Assembly (NCBI GenBank): GCA_017474515.1
Contig: JAFVHN010000043.1
Location: forward strand, 1 to 55,721
Direction of reading: 5' to 3'
Source: Prevotella sp.
Lineage (GTDB): Bacteria; Bacteroidota; Bacteroidia; Bacteroidales; Bacteroidaceae
DNA: 55,721 nucleotides
Numbering within the stretch: the first letter of the stretch is position 1; each line of letters begins with the position of its first letter. Below the pieces are notes generated by a model that saw only the letters and a program-made list of their open reading frames with translations, made no database searches and was not told the DNA's origin. Below, piece after piece: positions 32,945 through 42,216 of this stretch. Position numbers and translations under genes: made by a program.

Positions 32945-33090
32945 AGCCTTTCAATTCTTAAAATGTAAAGATTTTTCCGAAATGGTTTTGAGTATCGGCG
33001 GGTTTGACCACAAATTTCAGGGAGAGATTTTGAAGATCGAGAGGAGAGATCTTGAAGATTTCTCCCCGAAATTTGCGGTTTTATTTTCTG
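32945..33090 (+). repeat. 81-nt-hairpin element, copy C (diverged)
   Basis: Only the hairpin (33003-33083) and part of the left flank are recognisable. Arms are TTTGACCACAAATTTCAGGG and CCCCGAAATTTGCGGTTTTA, so the outer stem has decayed. The inner repeat pair is TTTGAAGATC and CTTGAAGATT, with a G-rich centre (GAGAGGAGAGA). The hairpin is still 81 nt. Confidence 0.6.
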
Positions 33091-33180
33091 CTTTTCTAAA
33101 GCCTTGATAATCAAGGCTTTAGAAAAGCGCTTTGTTTTATGTTAAAATGTAAAGAATTTTTACCAGCTTTTCCCTTGGGC

Positions 33181-33271
33181 TAGGGCTGGATAAACTAGAG
33201 ATTCTAGATATTCTAGATGATCTAGAAGCTCTAGAAGCTCTAGAAAATCTAGAATCTCTAGGAAAGCCCTA
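33181..33271. repeat. CTAG-rich nested palindrome at the end of the mannan PUL
   Basis: A perfect 15-bp inverted repeat, CTAGAGATTCTAGAT (33195-33209) and ATCTAGAATCTCTAG (33247-33261), is extended by TAGGGCT / AGCCCTA at 33181 and 33265. Between the arms lie more TCTAGA palindromes: six TCTAGA sites in all plus two flanking CTAG. CTAG is normally a rare tetranucleotide in bacteria. It directly abuts the stop codon of the GH26 gene, so it may end or stabilise the PUL transcript. Confidence 0.8.
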
Positions 33272-34438
33272 TCAATGCTTCAGATAAAGGCCGTTGACAT
33301 CGCGGGCAAACAGCGTCTGCGGCAGGTTGTAGAACTTCACGAAATCCTCGGCCGAGGGCTGCCCGGGGAAGGGGGCAAAGAAATGTCCGGGCTTGTCGTG
33401 GGCATTGCGCCATACGAGGACGTATGCCACCTGCAGGCTGTCGAGCGCCGGTGCCAGCGTCTGCGTCCACCAGTCCTCCTTGGGCAGGCCCTCGAAGCCG
33501 GTTTCCGACAGTGCAGCGGCCTTCTGGTGCTCCTTGGCCAGTTGGGTGATCATGGTGAGTTGCCGGCGCACCCGCTCTATGTATTTCTCGGTCTCGGCCT
33601 GGTCGAAGGTCGTTAGGTCGCCGTTGCGGTGCGACGGGCAGTAGAGGTCGGTGCCCAGAATGTCGATGATGTCGTCGCCGGGGAACCGCTCCATGTATTT
33701 TTCAGCATTGCCGTCGCTTTCGCCGCCGGGACTATAGGCAAAGAGCACGTTGACCACGCCCTGCTGGCGGAGCCTGTCGGCGGTGAGCCGCCACAGGTCT
33801 TTATATTGCTGTTCGGTGCAGAGGTTTTGTCCCCACCAGAACCAGCTTCCGGTGTGTTCGTGCCAGGGCCTGAAGATGACGGGCACGCGCACGCCGTAGG
33901 GTGTTTCGAGCGACTTGAAGAAGGCGGCCACGGTGTCGAGCCATGAGAGGAATTTCTCGTGGCACTGTCCGCCCTCGAGCACCGCCGCCACCGTCTGCTT
34001 CTCCTGGTCGGTGAGCGAGTCGGGCTTCACCCATGCCGTGCCGCCGGTGAGCGGATTGTTGAGGTGCCAGCTCAGCGTTACGACGCCTCCGCGCTCATAC
34101 TGGCGGATGATTTCCTGCCGCATGCGGTCGAAGGACACGCCGTCGAGGTTCAGGCTGTCGCCAAGTTCCATGTGTCCCAGGTCGAAGCCCATGACGGCGG
34201 GCATGTCGTTGCACACGCTGTTGACATCGCTTCGCAAGGAGTCGCCCACCCATCCGATGCCATACACCGGAGAGTCCTGATGGCCAAACATATAGCCTTG
34301 TGCCGACTGGCGTATCATGTTTTGAAGCAGGTTCTCGGTGCGCTGGGTGCGCCCGCTCTCGGCCAGGGGGTCGTCGGCCTTGTGCTTGCCGCAGGAGACT
34401 ATGAGCATGATTGCGGCGAAAAACAAGTATTTCTTCAT
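33272..34438 (-). CDS. GH26 beta-mannanase lipoprotein (compact form)
   Basis: 388 residues. Lipobox LIVSC (Cys16) is followed by GKHKADD; because the first residues after Cys are not acidic, this enzyme may remain on the periplasmic side, unlike its partner. Single GH26 TIM barrel: GHQDSPVYG, DLGHMELG, the acid/base Glu194 in RPWHEHTGSWFWWG and the nucleophile Glu312 in ALSETGFEG. It hydrolyses beta-1,4-mannan; in Bacteroidetes, compact GH26 enzymes of this kind often release mannobiose. It is the last gene of the mannan PUL. Confidence 0.93.
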   Translation of the reverse strand: MKKYLFFAAIMLIVSCGKHKADDPLAESGRTQRTENLLQNMIRQSAQGYMFGHQDSPVYGIGWVGDSLRSDVNSVCNDMPAVMGFDLGHMELGDSLNLDGVSFDRMRQEIIRQYERGGVVTLSWHLNNPLTGGTAWVKPDSLTDQEKQTVAAVLEGGQCHEKFLSWLDTVAAFFKSLETPYGVRVPVIFRPWHEHTGSWFWWGQNLCTEQQYKDLWRLTADRLRQQGVVNVLFAYSPGGESDGNAEKYMERFPGDDIIDILGTDLYCPSHRNGDLTTFDQAETEKYIERVRRQLTMITQLAKEHQKAAALSETGFEGLPKEDWWTQTLAPALDSLQVAYVLVWRNAHDKPGHFFAPFPGQPSAEDFVKFYNLPQTLFARDVNGLYLKH

Positions 34439-34463
34439 GAGTTTGTAGTTTGGAATTAGGAAT

Positions 34464-34577
34464 TATGAATGAAAAGTGAAAAAAGAAGAGTGAAGAGTGA
34501 TTGCCAACACCCTGATGGCGGCAGCAAATTTTTCACTCTTCACCCTTCACTTAAAAAGATTATTCACTTTTCACTTA
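34464..34577. repeat. AGTGAA-arm palindrome, copy 1
   Basis: Arms GAAAAGTGAAAAAAGAAGAG and TTCACTTTTCACTT enclose a conserved core, GTGATTGCC then GATGGCGGCAGCAAAT. Copies with the same core are at 49157-49247 and (twice) 54386-54520. It fills the 142-bp gap between the two GH26 genes of one operon, so it does not have to terminate transcription there. Confidence 0.75.
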
Positions 34578-34580
34578 AAT

Positions 34581-36392
34581 TTAGTATTTCACCTGGTCGC
34601 GTGTGATAACGGCCGGGCAGTTCATGGCATCTTGCCACCACTCCTTGGAGGCGTGGATGTTCTCGGTGCCGTTGTCCTGGGTGCCGTACCACGGCATGAA
34701 CCACGACCACTGGGCGCCAGCGTTCCATTGCTCGGAGATGGGAGCCACCACGCTGTTGGTGTATTGTGAGTAGCCACATTCGCTGAGGGTGATGATTTTT
34801 CCCTCGAAGTGGTCTTGCACCTTCTGGTATTCCTCCACGCACGATGCCGCGCCGTTGCCGTAGAGGTCGCGGCCGATGATGTCAACGTATTGCGGTCCGG
34901 GGTACCAGTCGGTGTCGCTTCCTTCAGATGTCCACACCCAGATGAGGTTGTCGAGGCCCTCCTGTTTGAAGTAGTCGAACATCATTATCCAAAGTTTCTT
35001 GAACGACTCTGCGTCGGTTCCCCACCAGAACCATCCTCCGCTGGCCTCGTGGAGCGGTCGCCAGAGCACGGGGATGCCGGCATCGCGGAGCAGTTTCAGA
35101 TAGGTTGCCAGGCGAGCCAAGTCGTCCTTGACGAACTGGTTTTGCCATGTTCCCTCGGTGACGGCGGCCTTCAGGTCGAACATGCCTGCCGAGTAGCTGA
35201 AGTCGGTGTTGGGGTCCAGGTCCTCGTAGCGCTTGGCGCGGCGTGGTGCCCATTGCTTGGCGGCGGCGGGATTGGCCAGCGTGATTTTGTTGATGGTGAT
35301 GCCGTAGCCGCTCATCACCATTCCGCCCTCCTTGAGCAGTGCGGCGTCGGCGGCGTTGAGGGTGATGGCGTAGTGGTTGGCATCGGCGGCCAGTTCTATG
35401 CATCCCCAGCCGTTGTCCACCTCTTTATAGCTGCTCAGTTCCTTCCAAGTGCTGTCCATCAGCTTGATTTGCCAGTAGGTGGCGTCGCTGTTCTCCGAGA
35501 AATATACGGTCATGACGGAGCCTTCCTGGGCGTTGGCAAACTTGTCGGCGGCCACCTGGTCGCTCACACCCCATTCGGTGCCGAGGTTGAGCTGGCCTTC
35601 CCAGATGGTTTCGGGTTCGCCGGTGGCGGGCTGGTCGCCGCCGCCGTCGTCGCCGGTGCCGATTTCGAATTTCGGCGCCATCCAGTGCCATCCAATGTTG
35701 ATGATGCCTCCGCCGTCGAACCACTGTTGCACGGGCGTGATGTCGCCATAGTTAATCCAGTTGGCACCGCGCACCGAGGCGGGCAGATGGATGTAGTCGT
35801 AGCCGTTGATGGCGGGATATTTGCCCGTCATTTCATGCACGAGCTCGCTCTCGTCGTTGTTCCAAGCCACGCTGGCCATCATGCCCGAAATGATTTTCTG
35901 GCGATAGTTTTCGCGCAGGTAGTTGTAGAGCGAGATGGCCTTGGCCTGCGTTGCCATGACGGGCGAGGCGGCCACCGGCGGAAGTGCTCGCACCGAGAAG
36001 GCGAGGGTGGTGCCGGCGGCCGGCATGTTGTTGGGACCCGTCACCAGGCCGTCGGGAATGGTGAGCTGGCACGACGTGCCGCGCTCCAAGCCCGTGGCGT
36101 GAATGGTGAGCACGCTGTCGGCGCCATAGACGATGGCCTTGTCGATGGTGCCGCCGGTGAACTGCAACTTTGTGTAGTCGCTGGAGGCGAAGAAGATGCG
36201 GCGGTCGTATTTCACCGTCATCGTGATGTCGCCCGGAGCACCCAGCTCGGCGTTGGCGGCGGGGAAGGTGGCCGTAATCTGCGGGGCGGGCACTTCAGGG
36301 ATGGCGTATTGTGCGTCGGTGTCGGCGCAGGCCGTGGCAAGGAAAGCCACGGCTGCCATTGCGCCGAATGGGATGATGCTTTTCAGTTTCAT
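34581..36392 (-). CDS. GH26 beta-mannanase lipoprotein with a CBM-like domain inserted in the catalytic barrel
   Basis: 603 residues. Lipobox LATAC (Cys22) is followed by ADTDAQ. An Ig/IPT-like domain spans about 38-136. The GH26 barrel starts at about 145 (ATQAKAISLYNYLRENYRQK), is interrupted at about 255-375 by a beta-sandwich-like insert (TIWEGQLNLGTEWGVSDQ ... GYGITINKITL), and resumes with the acid/base Glu449 in RPLHEASGGWFWWG and the nucleophile Glu538 in ITLSECGYSQ. The insert resembles the WTGNVDLAGW ... GEGVVITKISV modules of the adjacent glycan-binding protein, so it probably binds mannan. It is probably the surface endo-mannanase of the locus. Confidence 0.92.
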   Translation of the reverse strand: MKLKSIIPFGAMAAVAFLATACADTDAQYAIPEVPAPQITATFPAANAELGAPGDITMTVKYDRRIFFASSDYTKLQFTGGTIDKAIVYGADSVLTIHATGLERGTSCQLTIPDGLVTGPNNMPAAGTTLAFSVRALPPVAASPVMATQAKAISLYNYLRENYRQKIISGMMASVAWNNDESELVHEMTGKYPAINGYDYIHLPASVRGANWINYGDITPVQQWFDGGGIINIGWHWMAPKFEIGTGDDGGGDQPATGEPETIWEGQLNLGTEWGVSDQVAADKFANAQEGSVMTVYFSENSDATYWQIKLMDSTWKELSSYKEVDNGWGCIELAADANHYAITLNAADAALLKEGGMVMSGYGITINKITLANPAAAKQWAPRRAKRYEDLDPNTDFSYSAGMFDLKAAVTEGTWQNQFVKDDLARLATYLKLLRDAGIPVLWRPLHEASGGWFWWGTDAESFKKLWIMMFDYFKQEGLDNLIWVWTSEGSDTDWYPGPQYVDIIGRDLYGNGAASCVEEYQKVQDHFEGKIITLSECGYSQYTNSVVAPISEQWNAGAQWSWFMPWYGTQDNGTENIHASKEWWQDAMNCPAVITRDQVKY

Positions 36393-36431
36393 TGCGAAAT
36401 ATCTTTAAGGTATTTGACTTTACAAGGGATA

Positions 36432-38930
36432 TCAGGGCAGGATGGCGATTTTCTTGATGACGATGCCGTCGCCCTGGATGATGAATGCTGTTTCTGACCA
36501 TCCGTCAGTGGTCTCGCCCCTCACGCACTTCATCATGTCCTCGGTGAAGACGGTTTCGAGCACCTCGGTGCCGCCCGACCAGTCGGTGAGGTCGGCATCG
36601 GTGATGGGGTTCTTCCAGTTGGCATCGTTCAGCTGAATCATGCCGGTGGACTCGGGAGTCTTGTAGAAAATCATCTTCGACTTGCCGGCCACGAGCTTCA
36701 TGTCGGCCAGTCCGCTACGCATGATGCGCACCTTGCCCAGCGGGTCGCTCCAGGAAAGGGTGAAGGGATAGGTGATGTTTCCGCTCTGGTTTTCCCAAAG
36801 GGAGAAGGGGGCCACGTCCTGCTCGAGGTTGTTGTAGTGGGTGACCGAAATCTTCGTGATGACAACGCCCTCGCCCTGCAAAATCCAACAATAGCCCCAG
36901 TCGGTGAAGGTGGTGAGCTGGTAGTGGATTTCCTCGCTGACGGGAATGTCGAGGCATCCGTTCTCGAGCGATGCAATGCCCGAGTTGACATTGTTGCCGT
37001 TGCCGAAGATGTCGCCGATGGCTGTCGTCTGGGCGTTCCAGTGCCCGTCGAAGAACTGCACCTGCCACCAGTCGTTATAAGGCGTCATGTAGAGGTGGAT
37101 GACGTCGCCCACCTCGAGGCCCATCTTGACGAAGGCCAGCGGGTCTTCGCCCGTGGAGTGGGTGTTGTCGCCAAATTGCCAGTTGAAGCTCCATCCTGCC
37201 AGGTCCACGTTGCCCGTCCAGATGACGGTGTTCACCTCGGTGTTGGGCGTGAAGTCCATGGTGTAGGTGATTTCGCCGTTCGACGAGATGAGGCGCACCT
37301 TCGAGCCGGGACCTGCCGTTTCGGGAATGCCGATGATGAGCTGGTCCTTGTTGTCGCCGGCCAGAATCCAGTGGCATTCCGTGCCGTCGATTTCCACGCC
37401 CGAGAGTTTCTCGCCGTTGGCCACGGTGAGCGTCATGGTGCCGCCGGCTTTCAGCTCAATGTCTTCACCGGGCATTTCGGTGGCGTAGCAGAACACGGCC
37501 TCGGAAATGGTCAGTGCCGGGCCGTTGATGCTGGTGGCGTTGGCAAGGTTGAGCGTGGGCTCGCCGGTCTTGGCGTTCATGGGCACGGAGAGCGAGATGC
37601 TCTTGCCGTCGGCGGCCGGTGTCACCTCCACCACGTCGGAGCCTTCGCCGAAGGTCACCGATTTCACCAGGTCGAGGTCGGTGCCGTAGATGGTCAGTGC
37701 GCCTCCGGCACTCACATTGGCGTTGTCGTAGCCGGTCACGGCGGGTTTCACCAGTGTGAAGGGCACTTCCACGCCCTTGCCGTTGGCCATGCGCAGGATG
37801 AGGTTGCCCTCCTGTGCCTTGTCGGGCACGGGCGACACGACGACCTGGCTTTCCGACACCTGGATGCTGATGGCATCGGCGACGTTGGGCATTTCAACGG
37901 CCACTACCACGTCCATGTCGCGGCCGCTGATGGTGAGCGTTTGTCCGGCCTTCACGGGCGACGGTGCTGCCACACATTCCGAGGGAGCCACGGTGACAAT
38001 GGTGCCCACGGGCACTTCCACCTCGGAACGGCACACCAGGTTCAGGCTGCCGTCGGGAGCCTCGGCGGGAAGGGTGAACGAAAGCGTCTTTCCGTCTTCG
38101 GAAACGGTGAAGTCCTCAAGGGTCACGACGTTGTCTTCATCGCCGAATTTCACGCTCGAAATCAGGTTGAAGTAGCTGCCGGTGACGGTCACGGTCTCGC
38201 CCTGCTTGACGGTGACGGTGCCCTGTGCCTGTGCCTCACCGCGGGGCGACGAGAACTTGGCAATGGCGGGGGTGCCAACAATGAGTGCATTTTCGCTCTC
38301 GATGATGTTGTACGAAACGTCGGCCGTGGGGTCTTCCAGGTTGTTCAGGTCAACGTCGAGCAGGCGGATTTTGCCGGTGCGGGCATCTTCGGGCACCTTG
38401 ACCTCTATCTTATAGCGGTTGTGGGAAATAAATTCCTGTTCGCTTACCTGAATGCCGCTGGTAAATTCCACCATGTGGACCAGGTTGAGGTAGTCGCCCT
38501 CGATGGTGAGCACGTCGCCGGGCATGACGGAAGCCGGCGAGAATGTCGTGAACTCAATGGGCTCGGTGTAAGTGAGTTCGCTATAGGTGCGCAGTTCGCC
38601 GTCGGTGCGCGACACGAGTGTTACATAACCCACCTCGGGGCCGTCCTTGGGCACGGTGATTCGTATTTCGCTGGGCACGCCGCTCTTCACCACTTCAATG
38701 CTGGTGATGGGCTCCACGCCGGGAATGCGCACCATGGCAATCTGGTCGAGGTTGCTTCCCACGAAGCGCAGTTGTCCTCCGCGCATCACGGGATTGGGGC
38801 CGTAGGCATTCAATTTGACACCGCTGCCATATTGGTTGGTGTCTAATTCGTCTTCGCTACACGCCGCCAGCGACAACCCAGTCACCAGGGCGGCCACCAG
38901 CAGGGTGAATATGTTCAAATGCTTTTTCAT
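36432..38930 (-). CDS. Surface glycan-binding lipoprotein with IPT/TIG repeats and C-terminal CBM-like modules
   Basis: 832 residues. Lipobox LAAC is followed by SEDELD, an acidic surface-export signal. Repeated IPT/TIG-type Ig domains span about 35-540 (SVMPGDVLTIEGDYLNLV, TVKQGETVTVTGSYFNLI, SVKAGQTLTISGRDMDVV, VSAGGALTIYGTDLDLVK). Two related C-terminal modules follow: about 560-690 (VIWTGNVDLAGWSFNW ... GEGVVITKISV) and about 700-832 (SLWENQSGNITYPF ... GDGIVIKKIAI). The long Ig stalk would project the binding modules away from the membrane. No catalytic residues are recognised. Confidence 0.85.
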   Translation of the reverse strand: MKKHLNIFTLLVAALVTGLSLAACSEDELDTNQYGSGVKLNAYGPNPVMRGGQLRFVGSNLDQIAMVRIPGVEPITSIEVVKSGVPSEIRITVPKDGPEVGYVTLVSRTDGELRTYSELTYTEPIEFTTFSPASVMPGDVLTIEGDYLNLVHMVEFTSGIQVSEQEFISHNRYKIEVKVPEDARTGKIRLLDVDLNNLEDPTADVSYNIIESENALIVGTPAIAKFSSPRGEAQAQGTVTVKQGETVTVTGSYFNLISSVKFGDEDNVVTLEDFTVSEDGKTLSFTLPAEAPDGSLNLVCRSEVEVPVGTIVTVAPSECVAAPSPVKAGQTLTISGRDMDVVVAVEMPNVADAISIQVSESQVVVSPVPDKAQEGNLILRMANGKGVEVPFTLVKPAVTGYDNANVSAGGALTIYGTDLDLVKSVTFGEGSDVVEVTPAADGKSISLSVPMNAKTGEPTLNLANATSINGPALTISEAVFCYATEMPGEDIELKAGGTMTLTVANGEKLSGVEIDGTECHWILAGDNKDQLIIGIPETAGPGSKVRLISSNGEITYTMDFTPNTEVNTVIWTGNVDLAGWSFNWQFGDNTHSTGEDPLAFVKMGLEVGDVIHLYMTPYNDWWQVQFFDGHWNAQTTAIGDIFGNGNNVNSGIASLENGCLDIPVSEEIHYQLTTFTDWGYCWILQGEGVVITKISVTHYNNLEQDVAPFSLWENQSGNITYPFTLSWSDPLGKVRIMRSGLADMKLVAGKSKMIFYKTPESTGMIQLNDANWKNPITDADLTDWSGGTEVLETVFTEDMMKCVRGETTDGWSETAFIIQGDGIVIKKIAILP

Positions 38931-38945
38931 ATCGGATGAGTTTTT

Positions 38946-40337
38946 TTACTTGTTAGGCACAGCACGGATGTTGTCAATCTTGATGATGGGCGAGCACTCC
39001 GTACCGGCAATGCCGCCGCCCATGACGAAGAAGGTGAGGCTGGCAAAGTCGCTCAGCTTCGGGGTGTTGCTGGTGACGCCGCCGTCCTTGTCATAGATGA
39101 AACTGGTGAGGGGCACCGTAACCGTAATCCATTGGTCGTCGGTGTCGAAGCTGCCGGTGGTTGTCCACGGGCGGTACATGGCGCGGCCGAACTTGCCAAG
39201 GTCGTTGGCCTCGTTGTTGAAAACGTAGGCGTTGGCACCGGCCACCGTGCCGGAGTAACCGTCGATGGCGTTGCCCGAGATGGTCACTTTGTCGTAGCCT
39301 TCAAAGCTGATTTGCATGGCTCCGGCCTTCCAAGGGCTGGACTTGGGAATGAACATCTCGAACTTGAGCGACATGTTCTCATAGTTGGTGAAGTCCACCA
39401 GGTTGTTCAGCGCGATGCCTTCGCCGGAGGTGACGTTCTGAGGGGTGTCCCACGAGCCGCACCAATATTCAAACGAGAAGTCGCTGTCGTTCCATCCGGC
39501 GTTTTCGTCGAGCGTTGCCGTGCCGTTGCCCAGCTGCACGAACTTGCCCGTGATGGATGTTTCGTCGGCAAGGATTTCGCGGTCGTGCCATCCGTGGTTG
39601 CCCAGTCCGGTGACGCCGTCGAAGTCGAACAGCAATCCGCGAGTGTCGCAATAGCGGAACGGGGCCGTGGTGGCGCCATATACCGACGACACCGTGATGG
39701 GGCCTTCCACGGCGCCCTCGGGCACGGTGAAGCTGACCGAGGAATAGTCGGCCGCCACTTCAACATCGGAGGCCGTCACATCCTGTCCGGCGGCATTCTT
39801 GAAGGCCACGGTGAGCGGCACGTTCGGATCGTCAATCATATAGCCGCCATAAATGGTGGCGCGGCTGCCCACGGGGGCATATTCGCACGACATGGAGGCC
39901 ACGGTGGGCGCTGAGATAATGACTTTGAAGTCCACTTCCACGGTGTCGCCCGATGATGCCACGAGATAAATCTTGTCGCTCACTTCCGAAGGCACGCTGC
40001 CCGGCACGTTCACAATGAGCGTATGGTCGGTGATATAGCTGGTGTTGAGGTTGGCCTCCAGGTCGTTGAAGAAAATCTTCACCACGCTACGGAGGTTCTC
40101 GCCCACCAGGCAGAGCGTGCTGGAGGGATAGGCACTTTCCACCAGTTCGCCGTTGGTGTACTTCGTGTCTTCGTCGTCGGTGTTGCTGGTCACCTCACTG
40201 CTCAGACAACGAATGTAGTTGACCACGGGTTTCCCGCCGGCCACTTCATACTTGTCGGGTTCGTCCTTGCAGGATGAAAGGCCCAGTGCAAGCATGGCCA
40301 CTGCCGCCAGCAGTATTTTGTTCATATATTTGTTCAT
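38946..40337 (-). CDS. Surface glycan-binding lipoprotein, SGBP-type
   Basis: 463 residues. Lipobox LSSC is followed by KDEPDKYE. Two Ig/IPT-like domains span about 35-220 (STLCLVGENLRSVVKIFFND, APVGSRATIYGGYMID). A C-terminal beta-sandwich follows (about 235-463, DFDGVTGLGNHGWHDREI ... FFVMGGGIAGTECSPIIKID), a layout common to SGBPs of hemicellulose PULs. It lies between susD and the IPT protein, 15 bp from the latter and 32 bp from susD, which indicates one operon. It would recruit mannan with SusD. Confidence 0.85.
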   Translation of the reverse strand: MNKYMNKILLAAVAMLALGLSSCKDEPDKYEVAGGKPVVNYIRCLSSEVTSNTDDEDTKYTNGELVESAYPSSTLCLVGENLRSVVKIFFNDLEANLNTSYITDHTLIVNVPGSVPSEVSDKIYLVASSGDTVEVDFKVIISAPTVASMSCEYAPVGSRATIYGGYMIDDPNVPLTVAFKNAAGQDVTASDVEVAADYSSVSFTVPEGAVEGPITVSSVYGATTAPFRYCDTRGLLFDFDGVTGLGNHGWHDREILADETSITGKFVQLGNGTATLDENAGWNDSDFSFEYWCGSWDTPQNVTSGEGIALNNLVDFTNYENMSLKFEMFIPKSSPWKAGAMQISFEGYDKVTISGNAIDGYSGTVAGANAYVFNNEANDLGKFGRAMYRPWTTTGSFDTDDQWITVTVPLTSFIYDKDGGVTSNTPKLSDFASLTFFVMGGGIAGTECSPIIKIDNIRAVPNK

Positions 40338-40369
40338 AACCTTTTGCTTGTTTTAAGTTGTCGGGAAAT

Positions 40370-42202
40370 TTAATAGCTGTAAGTTTCTCTCACGTCCACA
40401 TGCACTCCGTTGACGCCCGAGCCCAGGTTGGGATTGAACACCACGTCCTCTGTTGGGAAGGGCATGAAGAAGTATTTCTTTCCGGTATCGGGGTCGTTTT
40501 TCATGAGCGATGTCACCGTGGGAGCGGCGGTCTGGTTGTCATACTGCATGCTTGAGGTGACATTCCACACGCCCGTCTGGTAATAGGTCCTGTAAAGTTC
40601 GCTCAGGCCCCACATGGCGTTGCGCTTCTGGTTGAGCAGTTCGTTCACACAGAAGTCGGAGTCGTAATACGACACCCTGACGTAGTCGTACCAGCGGTCG
40701 CCTTCCATGGCCAGTTCCAGGCGGCGCTCCTTCCAGATGTCGTCCCACGACACCGACTCGGGCCTGGTGGCCGACGGTATGGCGCGGTGGCGCACGGCAT
40801 AGAATGCGTCGATGACTTCCGGATTGGTCGATGTGGCGCGGCTGGCCCCGAGCATGGCCTCGGCATAAACGAGGTAGATGTCAGAAAGGCGCAGGATGTG
40901 CGTGGCCAGGCTGTACGACATGCGTCCGGCGTTGTGGCCGGTGCCCTGCACATGGTCGAAGTCGTCGCCATAGAGGTGTTTCACGGTGTTGCTGCCCGTG
41001 GCCGACTGGCAGATAATCTGTCCGTCCTGCACGGTGACCGACGGGTTGTAGTTTTCGTCGAACATGAATTTCAGGTAGTCGAAGCCTTTTTCGCCGTTGC
41101 CCATGTCCTTGTCGGTCCAGAAGTAGTCGTACTTGAATCCCGGCAGCATCATGGTGGCTTTCAGTCGGGTGTCCACGGCGTTGATCCATGCGTCGGGCGT
41201 CTGTTCGAGAATTTTCACTCCGAAGGCTTCCTGCAGGTCCACCGAAATGCCGTTCCATCCTCCCCAGAGGTCACCAAATTCGTCGAATCCGTTGGCAAAG
41301 AGGTCGCTCTGCAGGGTGTTCTGAGCCGTCCATTCGCCGTTGATGCAGCTCCATCTGAAAGCGATGAGGCTCTCCTCGCTCTTGTTGTTCTTCAGGCGGA
41401 ACACGTCGGCGAAGTTGGGCAGCAGGTGGCGGCCGGAGTTGTCGATGACGTCCTTGGCATACTGAGCGGCCTTGGCCAGGTCGTCGTTGTTGAGCGCTCC
41501 GCTCACGCCGGCCTTGGTCAGATAGACCTTTGCGAGCAGTCCCTCGGCGCAATAGTAGTCGATTCGCCCGGCTTCCATGGGCTGTTTGGGAAGTATCTCC
41601 AAGGCCTTTTCCAGTGTCATGATGATATATTCGTAAACGTCGGCACGCTTCACCTTGGGAGCGGTGCTATAGGTGCCGTTGGCCAGTTCCTCGCTGTTGT
41701 CGTGAACGATGGGCACTTCGCCGAATGAGCGCACCAGGAAGAAGTAGGCCATGGCCTTCCACGTGAGACACTCGCCCATGCACTGGTTGCGTGCGGCTTC
41801 CGAGGCTGAGCTGCCTTCCACATATTTATATACTGTATTGGCGTGTGCGATGACCGACCACAGGGAGTACGACATGTTGATGAGGTCCTGGTCCGAGCCG
41901 TTCAGCGTGAAGGTCATGTAGGGAGAACTGCCCCAGTAATAGTTGCCCGAGAACACCTCGCCCACCTTGATGAACCCGCGCTGGAAGTCATACCAGGGCG
42001 AGTTGTAGAGGTAGGCCGTTCCGGCCAGGCACTGGGCGTCGGTCTTATAGTATCCGTCGGCCACGTAGCTGTCTTCCGTCGGTTTGTTAAGATAGTCGTC
42101 GCACGATGTGAAGGTCGTCAGCAGCAGGGCGGCCATGAAGGGCAGTGATGCCTTGGCCAGTTTTTTGATGCTTATGTGGTTCATAATCGTTGTTGTTTTC
42201 AT
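40370..42202 (-). CDS. SusD/RagB-family lipoprotein (mannan PUL)
   Basis: 610 residues (start at 42202; 42184 is an alternative). Lipobox TFTSC is followed by DDYLNKP. SusD motifs are YYKTDAQCLAGTAYLYNSPW, LTWKAMAYFFLVRSFGEVPIV, RLSDIYLVYAEAMLGAS and WKERRLELAMEGDRWYD. It is larger than the SusD of the first PUL. Its stop codon is followed within 32 bp by the SGBP gene, and it begins 14 bp after susC. Confidence 0.94.
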   Translation of the reverse strand: MKTTTIMNHISIKKLAKASLPFMAALLLTTFTSCDDYLNKPTEDSYVADGYYKTDAQCLAGTAYLYNSPWYDFQRGFIKVGEVFSGNYYWGSSPYMTFTLNGSDQDLINMSYSLWSVIAHANTVYKYVEGSSASEAARNQCMGECLTWKAMAYFFLVRSFGEVPIVHDNSEELANGTYSTAPKVKRADVYEYIIMTLEKALEILPKQPMEAGRIDYYCAEGLLAKVYLTKAGVSGALNNDDLAKAAQYAKDVIDNSGRHLLPNFADVFRLKNNKSEESLIAFRWSCINGEWTAQNTLQSDLFANGFDEFGDLWGGWNGISVDLQEAFGVKILEQTPDAWINAVDTRLKATMMLPGFKYDYFWTDKDMGNGEKGFDYLKFMFDENYNPSVTVQDGQIICQSATGSNTVKHLYGDDFDHVQGTGHNAGRMSYSLATHILRLSDIYLVYAEAMLGASRATSTNPEVIDAFYAVRHRAIPSATRPESVSWDDIWKERRLELAMEGDRWYDYVRVSYYDSDFCVNELLNQKRNAMWGLSELYRTYYQTGVWNVTSSMQYDNQTAAPTVTSLMKNDPDTGKKYFFMPFPTEDVVFNPNLGSGVNGVHVDVRETYSY

Positions 42203-42216
42203 TGTCTTTTATATGC

